From the NCBI RefSeq assembly GCF_000150275.1, contig NW_002060962.1, positions 981,588 to 1,045,587 of the forward strand: 64,000 bases of DNA, given 5' to 3'. Position 1 is the first letter of the stretch. Each line of letters opens with the position of its first letter. The notes beneath the pieces were generated by a model. The model had not been told where the DNA came from and ran no database searches. It worked only from the letters and a program-made list of their open reading frames with translations. The position numbers and the translations under genes were made by a program. The DNA comes from Trichoplax adhaerens. Lineage: Eukaryota > Placozoa > Uniplacotomia > Trichoplacea > Trichoplacidae. Below, one piece after another: positions 1-19,800 of this stretch.

Positions 1-39
1 TACAAGTAAAGGTACGGACTCATTTCAATTGCCTTTTTC

Positions 40-6937
<6,898 letters not shown>

Positions 6938-7755
6938 GTTGGCAAAGGGTTAGCGTTGAGTGAAGTCGCGTCGTACAGCAATAGAGTGACGAAGTCCCAA
7001 CGTCATAATTCAATATGGCTGGATACACTGGCTGAGTTAATGCAAGATCATCGAAATAAAATATCCTGCCCATTAGCTACTGTATGGAACAGTCCATTAT
7101 CCGTCATTTCTCCTCGGATTTTCTGTTCGACAGCGTACAGTACATAACACTGGTAATAGTCTACGTACTGTACACTGTACACTGTACTGCACTGACTACG
7201 GGCTACAGTGTACAGTACAGCGTATTGTAGACCTCTGCATTGTACACTGTACCCTCATGTACAGTACTGTACAGTACTGAGTAGTTATCAGTACTGTACA
7301 GTGTACAGTACGCTGTACTCTGCATTTCCAGTACTGTACCGTGGTACTGTACAATATCGTCTGGCCAAATTTGAAATCAACCGCTGCATCTCCATTTTAG
7401 GCAAAAGGAAGAAGCTGCAAAACTAATTCTTGTTGAGGGGAAATAGACTATAGCATTCTTGGCATCGGCGGCAAAGTTGCAGCATAGATGCCTAAAAGAT
7501 TGAAGATTGATTAATTTTGAAATCAAGATTGTTATTCGTGCTGAATTTTAAAAACGCTGCTAGCCAAGTTGTCATCATAAGTTTATTTTCATCGACTTTG
7601 ATGTTGATTCATTTCGATATTGGCATGTAAATCATCAACAGCACCAGACGTGCTACAGCATACGAAAAAACTGCACAAGTCATAGACGTTGGCCATTTTG
7701 TATGACAAGCTGATTATTGACTAGATAGACTTATTAAGCACTGGACGCAACATCA
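6938..7755. promoter_or_regulatory. Head-to-head spacer between PRPF6 and the TPX2-like gene
   Basis: The 818 bases between two divergent start codons must hold both promoters and 5' leaders. The upstream half contains the GTAC-palindrome island described separately. I saw no convincing TATA box at a proper distance from either ATG. Short ORFs here run through the repeat and have no family resemblance. Shared control is inferred from geometry only. Confidence 0.5.
7161..7356. repeat. GTAC/TGTAC palindromic repeat island 1
   Basis: About 200 bases packed with overlapping words such as GTACTGTAC, TGTACACTGTACAC and TGTACAGTGTACAGTAC, which are self-complementary or nearly so. The words occur with irregular spacing, so it is not a simple microsatellite. 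Similar islands lie at 15721-15828 and 16581-16710 in the next head-to-head spacer. Looser single words are scattered through the window, for example near 25990 and 60700. Confidence 0.85.
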
Positions 7756-9185
7756 ATGTCCCATCACTCACCATCTTTTCCATCTAAGATGGAATATGAT
7801 TACGAGTTTGATGCTCCTCAGTGGGCTGATCTTAATGATTGGAAGGAGGAAGATGATTTGTAAGTCTCTTGTAATGATAAAGGTTACAACAGGTTGCTGA
7901 GTCACCAACAAGGTGAAAATATAAAGTAGAATACGTAAAGTATGACATTGGTACAGCATTACCTTCTGAACTTCTTATACTTGTTGTATGTATATCACTA
8001 ACTGATCTTGTATATCTGATATGCTTCCTGTATTGTAATATTACTACCTGCGATAAACTACCATACAGATTGGTTATAACTTACTGTTAGCAGATATAAC
8101 AGTTTAGAATTTGTCTATTATTCTATTGCCTTTATTTACACGTATTTTACTGCACGATATCAGGGACACTTCCGAATGGTTTTCTATAGCACATCCATCA
8201 CACGAAAAGCCTCAATCACCAGAAAGCAAAAACAACAAGAGCAAAAAGGGGAAGCGGCGCAGTATTTATTGCCACAGTCCAATAAGTCGATTAGTTTTAA
8301 AGCAAAAACAGAAAATGAATAGATTTACTGTCACAAATAGAATGGAAAAAAATCAACGACTGTTGACAGAAATAGCATCTGAACAAAGTTGTCAAGCAGC
8401 AACGTTAAAATCTAATTCTATACTTACCGACAAGTTACTTCAACAGCAAGATCACGTAACTACCACCGATAACATGGAAAAGCCAGTTCATCCTGTGCTG
8501 TCGGATTCTACTACACCACGTCGATCACCTTTCTTAGCAAAGAAATTGAATTCTTTAGAAATCGATGCCTCCTCCACGAATTCACCGCCAGCTAGAGTAG
8601 TCAAGCCGAGTCTTACTTTCAAAAAAAGCGATACTCAAGGCAATTCTCCTTTAACAGCTAAACAAGCTAGCATTTATAAAAAGGAATCTCGTCGATCTAC
8701 ACGCTTTAACATCTTTTCTACCTGTAAATCGTCACCCCTTTCTAGCGTGCGAATGTCTAATTGTGAAAAAGCATCTGTACCTACAATGGCCTTGAGATCA
8801 AAATGCGTTAGCACTAAAGGAAATGTTAAAAATGCCGATTTAAGATCCTCAATAAAGAAAACGAGTATATCTAAGGTTAGAAGAAATATGCTAAACTCAA
8901 TAATTTACACATTAATGCCGTATTTAAAATATCTTATACTCGATCAGTAAATAAAATTTATGTTTACGTATCTATTCTGCCAGTCATACTGTACCACATG
9001 TTTAACTGCTATTCTTGCTTCTTATCATCTAGTCTACTGATAAGCCTTCCAAAAGTATTTCTACGAAACCAAGGAGATCGGTAACCATTGAAAATGACCC
9101 TGATCTGATTAAGCTTATCAGGAAGCATAATGCCAAGGTAGCAGCTACCAAATACAAATATGATATCAATGGCAGAAGACTATAG
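7756..9185 (+). CDS. Short TPX2-like protein with N-terminal Aurora-A-binding motif, 3 coding exons
   Basis: Likely activator and spindle-targeting partner of Aurora A kinase. Coding exons 7756-7859, 8164-8875 and 9033-9185 are in phase and give 322 residues. The N-terminus has EYDYEFDAPQW (residues 13-23) and DTSEWF (36-41). These match the spacing of the human TPX2 motifs YSYDAP and SWFEE, which bind the two Aurora A grooves. The middle is basic and Ser/Thr-rich with a KKGKRR-type nuclear-signal candidate near residue 62 and an LAKKLNSLEI segment. The C-terminus ends in a charged helix-like stretch (LIKLIRKHNAKVAATKYKYD). Human TPX2 is about 747 residues; the repeated C-terminal TPX2 region and kinesin-5-binding tail are absent here, as in the short nematode TPXL-1. 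An internal ATG (residue 12) could also serve as start. No further coding exon was seen before EXOC3. The identification rests mainly on the first 41 residues. Confidence 0.72.
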
Positions 9186-10126
9186 ACAATGACAAAATAA
9201 TTATTATTATGCGAATATTACATTACTAACTTCGAAAAGTAGATAGTTGTTTTAAGCGCTTCTATTTTAGTTAATGGAAAGGTATGTTAGCGATTATTGA
9301 GAATTAAAGTATTTAAATTGAAATTGAAATACTTGGTAAATATTATTATGTAGTTCTCGGCTAAATATGCAGTAAATAATTATAAGCACTTAGGCTGACC
9401 TTTACGTAGTTATAAGTATAGTGAAAAGATGCGGTATTCATACAGGATGCACTGATATTGCGCTTAGCGGCTTGAAGAACTTGCTCAATAATAAGGTATT
9501 AATGACAGAATACCATCAATAAATTTTCATATACGAGTATTATACGTCGTACACTCTGCTGGACTATATTAGATAACATGCATTGCTTTTAATTGCTCTG
9601 AAGTTTGTTATATACTATAGGATGTACGTATGTTGTATGTTGTTAATAGCTAAACATCTATGTAAGATATTTCTCTATAAAGACCAACAATTGAATGATA
9701 TTGCTAGGAAGTAAAAATGATAAAAAATTCAGGATTGTATCATCGGCTTAAAGTATCCTGCAGTATCCATGTAACTTCAGAATCTATATTTGGAATAAGT
9801 TGTTCTTGTTGCTATATTCTCAATCGTTTTAGATATTTTGTACTAAAATTTCTTGTTCCAGAAGTTATCATTTTGAATGAAACTTAATACTATTTTTTTG
9901 TAATAACTGTGCACATTTATTTAATAAGCAAACCTGTGGCATATGTACAGCGGTTATATAAATCAACTTGTAAAACGGTTAAATGAATATAATGTACATG
10001 ATTATTTGATAGTCAATAAAAATTGTAGTAATCTCCATCAAATATGTAATCTGGAGGAGGGTATCTTGTGTCTAGAACATATTAATCAAATACGGTGTTA
10101 CTGAATGTGGATGGGATTAAGTTCAT
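9186..10126. other. Tail-to-tail spacer between the TPX2-like gene and EXOC3
   Basis: Holds the 3' ends of two convergent genes. An AATAAA occurs on the plus strand at 9519-9524, roughly 335 bases past the TPX2-like stop, and TTTATT (AATAAA on the minus strand) occurs near 9917 and over the EXOC3 stop. Nothing else coding or repetitive is evident. Confidence 0.5.
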
Positions 10127-13100
10127 TTATTTGCCAAATAACGATAAACTTGGCACTACTATATCTTTAAAGATTCCAGTCTCTCCTGTATTAGTAGAAC
10201 CGCGACTGTCAAGGTCGGAATCTTGGATAATCTATGTTGTGAGTAGTAAACAAATTAAAATAAACATTAGGATTACGGCTAAATGGTCGAACAGAAAAAT
10301 GACTTCAAGCATACTGTTTTGCCTAACCTGTTTGATATCACTATTTTTTAGATCACCACGGAGTGCTAACAATGCTTGGATATGTTCAGTTCTAATGTCA
10401 GGAAAGGACATTACTAATCCCTAAAAAGTAGAAATTAGTAGCACATAAATAAGTAGAGTCCAAGCGCGAAGCCAACTAGTACTACTATACCCATACGCTT
10501 ATGAGATTATATTCAAATTCTACCATTGTTTATAACTCAGGTTGTCGGTATTAAAATCTCAGCAATTATATAATTTACCCTAATTTCTAGGCATAGCATT
10601 GTAGTATCCTTTAGTTTAATAACATCGGCAAGGGAATGTAACACCTTCCAACAAAAATCCTATATATTTCCAAAATTAGAAACGGAAACTAGCTTAACTG
10701 TCGACAATATTTTATCATGCTATACTCATTAGTATACTTATACTGTATATGAATCCTCCATTTAAATAAATTTTTACTATTAGACACTATATAATAGTGT
10801 ATTACAATTTTAAGAATAATTGCAAACCATACATTCGAATCGGATAAAGATTTCGTAAATAATCGCTCGATATCATTTGCTTCCTTTCCAATTTTTTCCG
10901 CACCTTGCCTTCTTTCATCATACTGCTTAAACACTATTCTCCTTTATAAATTAAAATATGAAAAACTATTAAAAAAATTTTTGTCGATATATCACAGCAT
11001 CATTTAAGTATCGCAGTTTAGGTTAAATGACTCATTTTGTCTTGTACTGCTAAGCACAAACTTGTGAACAATTGCAGTGACGTATTCTTTTATCAGCCTT
11101 TTCACCATTCTTGCCATTAATTGATTATAATACCTAGTTCATATTCACAATTTATTTCGAAAGTAAACGTTATTTTTACATTGATATTTAATAGAAGCAT
11201 AAAAATACTGAAGAAAAATTTGTTGTCTCTGAAAGACTTTAACTACATTTTTCGTAGATATTTAAAATCGGCACCATAATCTTCAATTGTTACTATGATT
11301 GTATCCATTGCCGTTGATGAAGTTAACCTAATGAAATCCGCAGTTATTACTTTCGCAGTAAAGATCCCATATGGAACAGAAATCAACCAATAAGAAGACT
11401 TACCATTTTCTTGTTAACAACCCGTTAAAATGGCTCTCCAGATCGTAAAAAACTTCATCAATCAAATAATCGATTCTAAAGTCATGATATCATGGTATAC
11501 AATAAGTTTCTACATTATAAGCATAATTTACACTGGTCGCCTAAATAGTATTTTCAAATACATAACTAAAACATGCATTCTTACGTTAAGAGTGAGAGTC
11601 TAAAAAGTAAGTCCTTATTGGTATCGAAAAGCTTAAGCGTCTCAGTATCGCTTGAATGCCAACCCTTACCAAATTCATCATTCACTCTTTCCTATGATAA
11701 GATTTCATTAAAATTATACAGTAGTGTGAAATAAAATTTATAGTACAGTGGAACAAAAAACTTAGCAATATTATATAAGAATAGAAAATCTCACCAGTAA
11801 ACCATCGCTTAGAGTATCAATGATGTTACAATTATTGACGATAGAGATCTGGAAGATTTTAAGGTTCTACTTAGTTGGTGGCATCTAACTACTGTATAAT
11901 ATATACATCGACTAGTATACTAGCTAAGTTACCATCATGCTGCCAGTAAATGTATAAATGAACATACCATATAATATACATAGTTTGGTGGTTCCGTTCT
12001 TTCTTCCATATGCCTATCGCGGTAATTATTTACCGCAGCTGAAGCCAAAATCATAATCTTGTGTTATTATCACGATGCACCTAACACTATCATAGTACAA
12101 TTTACCTCGATAATCGTACAAAAAGGTGCTGGATTCTAACATGCATACATGGAGAGCCTATTTTTTGATCAAAATGAACTGTAACTAATCAGGTCAAAGT
12201 ATGGACTACTAGAAGAAACCCTTAGGTTTCCTCTAGTAGTCTGTAGCAAAGTGTAGTCAATAAATTTATGCAATTTTTATACCTTAAGCTTTACATTTTG
12301 TCCAGGAACAGAGGCAACAGACAACTATTATAAATTTAATGAAGAATTAAAACGATGGTGTAGATATACTATGGAGAGACTCTTAATATTATTTTCTTTG
12401 GATACTACATTACGAACGTTTTGGTCTAACATCTGATATAAATCGATCGGTAATGTTGTTTGTAAACAGTTTTCTGCATCAGAGATTGGCATCTTTGAAC
12501 TAGTCCAGTCCTGATAGTAAAAATATTTCACAAAGATCAGTAACCCATCCGATCACAATAATGTAGCATCCAAATAGACGTGTTCTCAACGAACTTTCAT
12601 ATCTGCTTTTAACAGATTTGACATCCATTCCTTTATATTTGCTCGCATTGTTGAAGTATATCTTATATGATAATAAAGCAAAGTAAACAGGATTAAAAGT
12701 TAATGGCAAATGTATATCCTAAGAATCTATTAAACTGTTTTATGATTTACTTCTTTAATAAGACGTCTTCTGCCATGGAATTTATCAAGGGTCCAAGGTG
12801 AGACACATCTATTTCTAACGATGGGTGCATCATGAATTCAGCTCCGCTAATACAAATGACGTAAAATACACCATTAACAGTGCAGCCACTAATAAATTAC
12901 AAGTAAGATTGATGTCGACGTGCGTTTGGTATTACCTATACTTTTTGCTCCATGTCAGCAAGCTAGCAATATCATTGGCTTTTAATTGCTCATGAGATAA
13001 GGAATTTAGCTATTGAAGGCAACATGTAAAATCAGCAATTTTTAGCTATTATTGCAGTAAATCAAAAGTCGATGTTAAGTCACCGTTGATGACAGCTCAT

Positions 13101-15646
13101 TGTGGTAGAGTTTAACATATAACTGAAGAATGTTATATGAAGCTGGAAAAGCTGGAATGCAATATTTCTAGAGAAATCCGTACAATTAAGTTATGAAAAT
13201 TTCGATAAAATTTACAAAGAAGAAAAGCTCTACATGATGACATTATCGATAAACTTAATTACTGTATTTACCTTAACAACGATAAGATCTTCGATCATAG
13301 ATTTTCTTGTTTGTTCGAGAAATTTTATAAGCCAGGTACTATTTTCTTCCCTCATTTCAGCTTGATGAAATTCAAACCTTCAATTGCAAATATAGACTTC
13401 AATTTTAAGAAATTATTTGATCTGTAGCAACTAGATAGTAAAATTTTAGAGATATTTATAGACCTGTCCCGTACGGATTTTTCTAAAACTTCAAGAGCTT
13501 TCTTTCGATAACACTTTGGTCTATCAGGAGGACAGAATCCACTATCCTTTTCCTTTTCAACAGCTTTTCTGTCAGATCTAATTTGATATTATGGGATACT
13601 TTCACTTTGCATAATGCAAAAATTAATTTAAGTAACTAATTATATACGAAATTGCATACTGTATAATATAATAATAACGATTTGAAACATGCTATCTTTA
13701 GTTTATAAGTTATTATGCTAATATTATGATCATTTATTACCTTTCTTCTCGTTCAATAATGCGTAACGCTGTTACTAGAAGAGCAGATTCAGTTCTTACA
13801 ATATTTAATGCTCTTTGTAAAACGACCCATAGTTGTTTTGACAGTTTGGTCTGATAAATAGTACCGATTATAAGTATATTCTACACGACTCAATGATATG
13901 ACAATATAAAAAATTTTGGATAGGATATTCTTACCGATAAGGGAGCAATTTTAGAAAAATAATCCATTATTACCTACGTAAAGAAATTAAGTTTTAATTG
14001 GCATGATCTATTCGAAATATAAGACAATACAATATCGAATTCATGATTGCTTTCAAGTATCTGTTAAATTTTAATTAGGAGAAGTAAATGTAATATGAAA
14101 ATGTTATCTCTAAATACTATCCCTTACAAAAATGGTAATTGTGTAGAAACTTTAATTGTGAAATCACTTACTTGTTTATCTAGCTCGGTATGCTCTGGTA
14201 ACTTATGAACTTCAAACAGAAGTTCATCTCTAGCTCTCTCAAGTTCTACTAGTCTATAGGTTAACATGACCAACAAAGTACAGTAGAAAATATATATAAA
14301 GATGCATATAATCAGTTCATGATATTAGAATGACGCACGAAGTTGCGTTCTAAAAATATATTGTAATAATTATATATTATAAGGGCAGACCTCTTGTGAG
14401 CTTCTAGTAGTCGGCCATCGTTAATAAGCGCCTGTGTTCTTTCAATACTTTCCGGCAATGCAAAAATATAATTGAGATGATCTTTGGCAGCCGATAACTA
14501 AAATTTAACATACGGTATGATCAATGCCATCCAATACATGTGTTTATATTATCATTGAGATCGATTTATATTAGGAATATCGAACTTTATGGAGCAAAGA
14601 TAGATCGATATGATTTATATCCTGTCCCAAGTCGCTAGCTTATGTAGTAAAGTATTATAGTAAGTTCAGTCTTGCCATATTAAAAAGGAAGTTCATTCAC
14701 CTGCAAATGTTGGCTGGTTATCAATTTGATATCGATTAATTTGCTGTCAACTGCTATGCACTTGCCATATAAGTTATCAATATCTAAAAAGCTGATAAAT
14801 AGCGCAATTATAATCATTTGAGTACTACTATTTCATCGAAGATATGTCAATAAACGCCGCAAGAAATGAAAGTATGAGAAATTGTTCCGTGTATGGAAAA
14901 TGATGAATACCTATCGCGAATGGATTGGACATCATCGACGGTACTAATTTAGTAATTTAGAAATTCGCAGTGTTTGCAGGGCGAAAAGATTGAAAAGAAA
15001 ACAAGGCAGTTAATACAATTGTTAGATATTGTTGATCTCTGCTAAAAGTTAGGTAAGCTACTATTTGCAAACCTTTGTAAAGTGCCTAATCCTTGCTGGG
15101 CATCATCCAATTGTGTTTGCACTGCAGCTTTTAATCTAGATTCCAAAGTTGTCTGTAAATATAGAATCAACGCCCATTTCTTGACATTAATAATAAAAAG
15201 CATTGAATATGTAAAACTTGAGCACAAGGACGTATACAAGGATTGCTCCAGCAGTCGTTGTAGCCACGTCGAATCTTGTGTATGCGCTATCATTACAATT
15301 CACCTTTACTCTATGATATATAACGAATTAATGAAAGAGAGTAGTAATAACCTTTTTCCTTAAGGCAGTCCTAAAATGACGATCAAGCAAGTCTAGCTCG
15401 TCGGGCCTCTAGTTTTAACAAGGTTATAAAATAGGTCTATCAATGTACTGGTTCGTGTTCAGTGGGTGCTACTGAATTTAGCATTACTGTAATTGCTGAG
15501 AGCTTGTCAACATTGATAGTTCATGTAGTACATTAACTTATTTCAATATGAGTCGAGAATCAATATTCAATATCTTTCCTTACTCTAAGTAAACTGGCTA
15601 CATATTTTATAGCGTTTTCGGCAGCTTCAGAAGAAGTTTGCTCCAT
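10127..15646 (-). CDS. EXOC3: Exocyst complex component 3 (Sec6), complete, 26 coding exons
   Basis: Subunit of the octameric exocyst that tethers secretory vesicles to the plasma membrane. The model gives 729 residues against about 745-756 in human. Blocks matching human Sec6 include RPDELDLLDRHFRTALRKK, ESRLKAAVQTQLDDAQQGL, ALRIIEREER, IEDLIVVK, NDIASLLTW, LPIDLYQMLDQNV, VNNYRDRHMEERTEPPNYV, YLIDEVFYDLESHFN, ERRQGAEKI, MSFPDIRTEHIQALLALRGD and the C-terminal IFKDIVVPSLSL. Coding exons: 15584-15646, 15352-15408, 15073-15152, 14911-14943, 14701-14791, 14391-14497, 14172-14253, 13935-13973, 13741-13850, 13464-13577, 13272-13377, 13084-13167, 12936-13009, 12751-12846, 12595-12661, 12370-12510, 11968-12057, 11795-11848, 11585-11691, 11404-11475, 11247-11327, 11048-11109, 10833-10933, 10579-10659, 10328-10420, 10127-10231 (2190 bases). 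Less certain are the exon 5 acceptor (chosen by phase), the exon 15 donor GTTCGT and the exon 22 boundaries, where three family residues seem to be missing. Head-to-head with CAND1. Confidence 0.93.
12204..12241. repeat. 17-bp-arm hairpin inside an EXOC3 intron
   Basis: Left arm 12204-12220, loop CTTA, right arm 12225-12241, with a single mismatch. It sits in the intron between EXOC3 exons 16 and 17. In transcript orientation it would fold into a stable stem. Function is unknown; it could be a small foldback element. Confidence 0.8.
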
Positions 15647-15720
15647 GTTTATGACGGGCTGGCAAGTGGAGACGTTGAAATGTTGAAGGCGAAGGAGTAC
15701 TGGGCTGGAGTCCAGTTTGC

Positions 15721-15828
15721 TACAGTATAATGTACTGTACATTCTAAAGCGACTACTGTGCACTGTACACTGTACACATTCCTAGTCCATATTGTACTAT
15801 ACAGTGCAGTACTGTACTCTGGTTTTAA
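15721..15828. repeat. GTAC/TGTAC palindromic repeat island 2
   Basis: About 110 bases rich in TGTACTGTAC, CACTGTACACTGTACAC and CAGTACTGTAC words, starting about 75 bases upstream of the EXOC3 start codon. It resembles island 1 in word content but not in order, so the islands look like independently shuffled arrays rather than copies of one element. Confidence 0.85.
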
Positions 15829-16580
15829 ACTACACAATGTGATGCATCAAACAACCCAACGTAAGCAATAGCGATTGGTATAATTATAGAATAAATCAAG
15901 CAAACTATAAGCGGACATTTTCAGTGATTTGGACAACCTCTAAATTTTAGTATGGCTGCTAAAGAAGAGCCGAGCCGACAAGGGATAGCGATTACTGAAT
16001 CGCAATTTCTCTGTATAAATGAAAATTGGGGATTGAGTTCTTGCTTACGAAAGAGATTTAGCAGTCCATTGCTCTGCTCTACTGTAAAATAGGATGAGCA
16101 TTTGATGCAAATGTTTTAATGAACATGGATAAAACCCACGGCAGTGCCTGTATACTGTACTGTATTGCCCTTTTATTCACATTTTATTCGTGGACCCATC
16201 GGTGGTGATCTTTCGCGTATTGTTGTTGTACTTTTGACACTTTATTTTATATTACTTTATACTATATTATGAATCGATATCTCGTGCCACTGCCATGAGA
16301 CATGCGAATCATCTTGACTGTACAAGCAGGGATTACACGAAATGAATGTAGTAATATGAGCTGCTATCAGAACAGTGCTACGATGCCGTACTGTATGGCA
16401 ATCTTTCATTTTAAAATGCATTAAGCGACTGCATGCACGAGTGGATACTACTAGATACTACTATTATCATCGCAGGGACTTAGTCTGTCCGACTTTTCTG
16501 TTGTTTTTGCTCAAGAAAAGTTCTTCTGAAATCTGTAGCATCTATGGATTTGATCTCCATCATGAGCCTGAGAAGGCTTC

Positions 16581-16710
16581 TGTATTACAGTCCTGGACTA
16601 CAGTACTGTACTGCAGATCACAGTGTATGGTACTGTAGGACCCCACTCACTGTGTCCAGTACGAAACTGTACTGCGCAAGTGCGCAGTGTCTACAATACT
16701 GTACTGTACC
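16581..16710. repeat. GTAC/TGTAC palindromic repeat island 3
   Basis: About 130 bases with CAGTACTGTACTGCAG, GGTACTGTAGG and ATACTGTACTGTACC words plus a perfect inverted repeat with TGCGCA half-sites (16671-16688). It lies about 150 bases upstream of the CAND1 start codon. Confidence 0.85.
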
Positions 16711-16860
16711 GATCTTCTGGTACACGACTGTCATACGTACAAATCAATATTTGTAATTGTAGACCAACAGAATTGATCGCGGCGCAATTGCAATTTTGGA
16801 GACCATTTCGATCAGAAATCAGGTGGAAAGAATTAGCTGAGGAAATTATCACACTACGCC

Positions 16861-19800
16861 ATGGCTTTTTCTATGTATACAATCCAGTCTTTACTGGATA
16901 AGGTAATCAATGAGGAATTGATGCTTTATTGAATGATGAAATTCAACAGTAGTTTCCATGACTTGCATTCACCGCCGTTGGCAAACATGCTTGTATAGCT
17001 TGCTGATTGTGATGATGTTGCATTAATCAATGAATCAATTAATGATGTTGTCCTTCATCATCGACTACCAAGCAACACCCAGATCATAGCAATGGGATAG
17101 TACTAGTCAATGCAATCTTTGATGATAACCTATAGCTTTACTTTGAAACATCATTGAGCTGTTGTAGACGATTCATCCTTTAGCCTACTGGCGCGTATTG
17201 GTACTTATAATGGACGACATAGACGGTTACATGACATACGCCGTGTCCAGCAGTAGAATAACCTAACGAAATTCTTCTCTTTCTTTTCCTTGCATTCCTG
17301 TGTGCTTAAAACGGAAATGATATCGATATGAGTTCATCTTGTCAGTTGGTACTAGTTTTCTATATACTGTACACCGATTCAGTAATTGGTCATTCGTTTT
17401 GATAATTTCATGAAGCATGTTACTTAGCTTTGCCTGTAGAATACTCGCTCGACTATACGATACTATAGTGTGTATTGTAATGTATTGTAGAATCGAAGAG
17501 GGAAAGGTTTTAATTTGAACTTTAAGCGCAATATTAGTTGAAATACTATATTAACTTCATACTTACATGCAATCTGAAATCTCTAATGCAGATGAATTCT
17601 GTCGACAAAGATTATCGTTTTATGGCTACTAATGATTTAATTTCGGCACTGCAACACGAATATTTCAAGTTGGATGATGAAAGCGAAAAAAAGGTAACAA
17701 TACACATTTCTATATGCCATCTTTTTCTTGTAACATGTTTCATCATTAACTAAAAACTTTTATTGCATTCTACTGGACTTGCTGATTAAAGTTAAATGAA
17801 ACAGCATAGATATACGCTCTGTAAATGATTTCTTCCTTTGTATGGGATAATTAGGTTGTAAGTACTGTCATGCGTTTACTTGAAGATAAAAATGGAGAAG
17901 TTCAAAATCTAGCTGTTAAATGGTTGGTAGAAATTTTAAAGGAAATGACTACTTTCTAATACTTAACTTGCAAATCACCCATAATGAGCTATACTCTATA
18001 CTGGCACCCAGTGTACATGTGTTGATTTATACTACTGTATACTGTACTTTAGCAGGAATAGATGGTAGCGATGTTGTGCACTCGCACATACAAGGTTGCA
18101 TACTGTGCAAATTGTACAAATTATATCGTACATTATACTTGAAGCATGCTAAATTCTAAACTTAGTGACGTAGGGACTATTACAAAAAATCTGTTACAGA
18201 TTGTTTAAAATTTTACTAAAAGATATATTAGTTAAATCAAAATTGTAAATATTTCCATCATGGAGTAGAAGTTTCTTTGTTTAATAGCTTCTTTGATTTG
18301 CTATTGCAGTCTGGGTTTACTTGTGACTAAAGTAAAGGAGAATTATGTCGAACAAATTGCCAATAGCCTATGCGATGGTATGAAGTCAACTTCAGAGCAA
18401 TTGCGTGATATCTCCAGCATTGGTAAGCTAGTAAATAAGTACTAAGATATTTATCAAGGCAACAAATATTAAAATTATCATATTCCGGATATCAATGCAA
18501 TTGTAATGGAACAACTAGTACTAATGACGACAATTATATGGCATGCAGGTTTAAAAACAGTCATAGCAGATATTGCTTCTCAAACTCAGTTAGCGGTCCT
18601 CCTTTGCAAATTGATTGTATCTCGCCTTCTTTCCGTTATTCCAAGGGTAAAAATCTTATATCATTATAAATGTGTTCTTTGTATCAATAGATTTAGGATA
18701 AGTTACTGTATTGTTGCTACATCTTAAGCTAATTTTAATTCTTACCGAATTTTATATATTGGTATGAATACAGGCTCAAGACCCTTCGGTACAACTTGAA
18801 GCTCTAGATATCTTAAGTGATATCTTAAAGAAATATGGTGGTATGCATACTTTAACCAGCAAATCTAGTCTTTAGGTTGTACAAAAACCCATTTGAATTC
18901 AAATTAAAATTATACACGTTTTAGGACTTTTAGCCGATCACCATTCCAACGTTCAAGATTGCTTAATAGCTCAAATGACCAGTTCTAGACTAGCTGTCCG
19001 TAAAAGGGCAACTATTGCATTAGGTAAAGTATTTTACACCAATGATTACTATTATTTTGACTTAATTTATATTTGTAGCTACTTAGTGACATAGTTTCGA
19101 ACTTTGAAAAAGTATATAGTATTAGTGTTAGTATTAAAGCATGACGATATGACTGTTTTTCGTTCTTGATACTGGTACAATAGGACAACTGGTGATCTGT
19201 AACAGCAATTCTTTGTTTGTTGAATTAATGCGATACATAATTGGTGAACTGAATCAGAATCGTTCTTTATCAACCACCAGAACTTATGTACAATGTATTG
19301 CTACTATTAGGTAGGCATCACTATTTTCGCCTAAATTTTATTTCATTCAATGAACTAATTTTTTCGGCGGTCTTTTCAATTTTATTCAACCAATTCACAA
19401 GTCGACAGGCAGGCCATAGAATCGGAAATTATGTTGATACTCTCATGCCATTGCTATTTTCCTTTTCCATGCAACAGGATGATGACGAATTTAGGGATTA
19501 CTGCTTACAGGTATCTTTGCTATCATTTCATGACCATGCTAGATATCGCTTATGCTATTGGTAACATTGTCGTAATACGTTTCTAACCAAGGCTCTAGAG
19601 TCGCTAGTTCTACGATGCCCGAAGGAAGTTACTCCTTATGTTATGAGGGTCTGTAATATACTGTACTATATACACGTATTAATCAGAATTAGCGCTTAGC
19701 AGCGGGGCTACATGCGTTATGATGCTTCAAATTGCTCTTTATTATAGATTGTCCAAATCTGCTTGGAGTATCTGAAATACGATCCTAATTACAATTATGA

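Larger units (their letters stand above)
15647..16860. promoter_or_regulatory. Head-to-head spacer between EXOC3 and CAND1
   Basis: The 1.2-kb gap separates two divergent start codons, so both promoters should lie here. It carries two separate GTAC-repeat islands, one near each gene. A perfect inverted repeat, ACTGCGCA-AG-TGCGCAGT, lies at 16671-16688 and resembles spaced NRF-1 half-sites (TGCGCA); that reading is speculative. Short ORFs through the islands are not gene-like. Confidence 0.5.

Noticed and set aside
7208-7426. Tyr/Cys-rich plus-strand ORF
   Set aside because: It is produced by translation of the GTAC repeat island.
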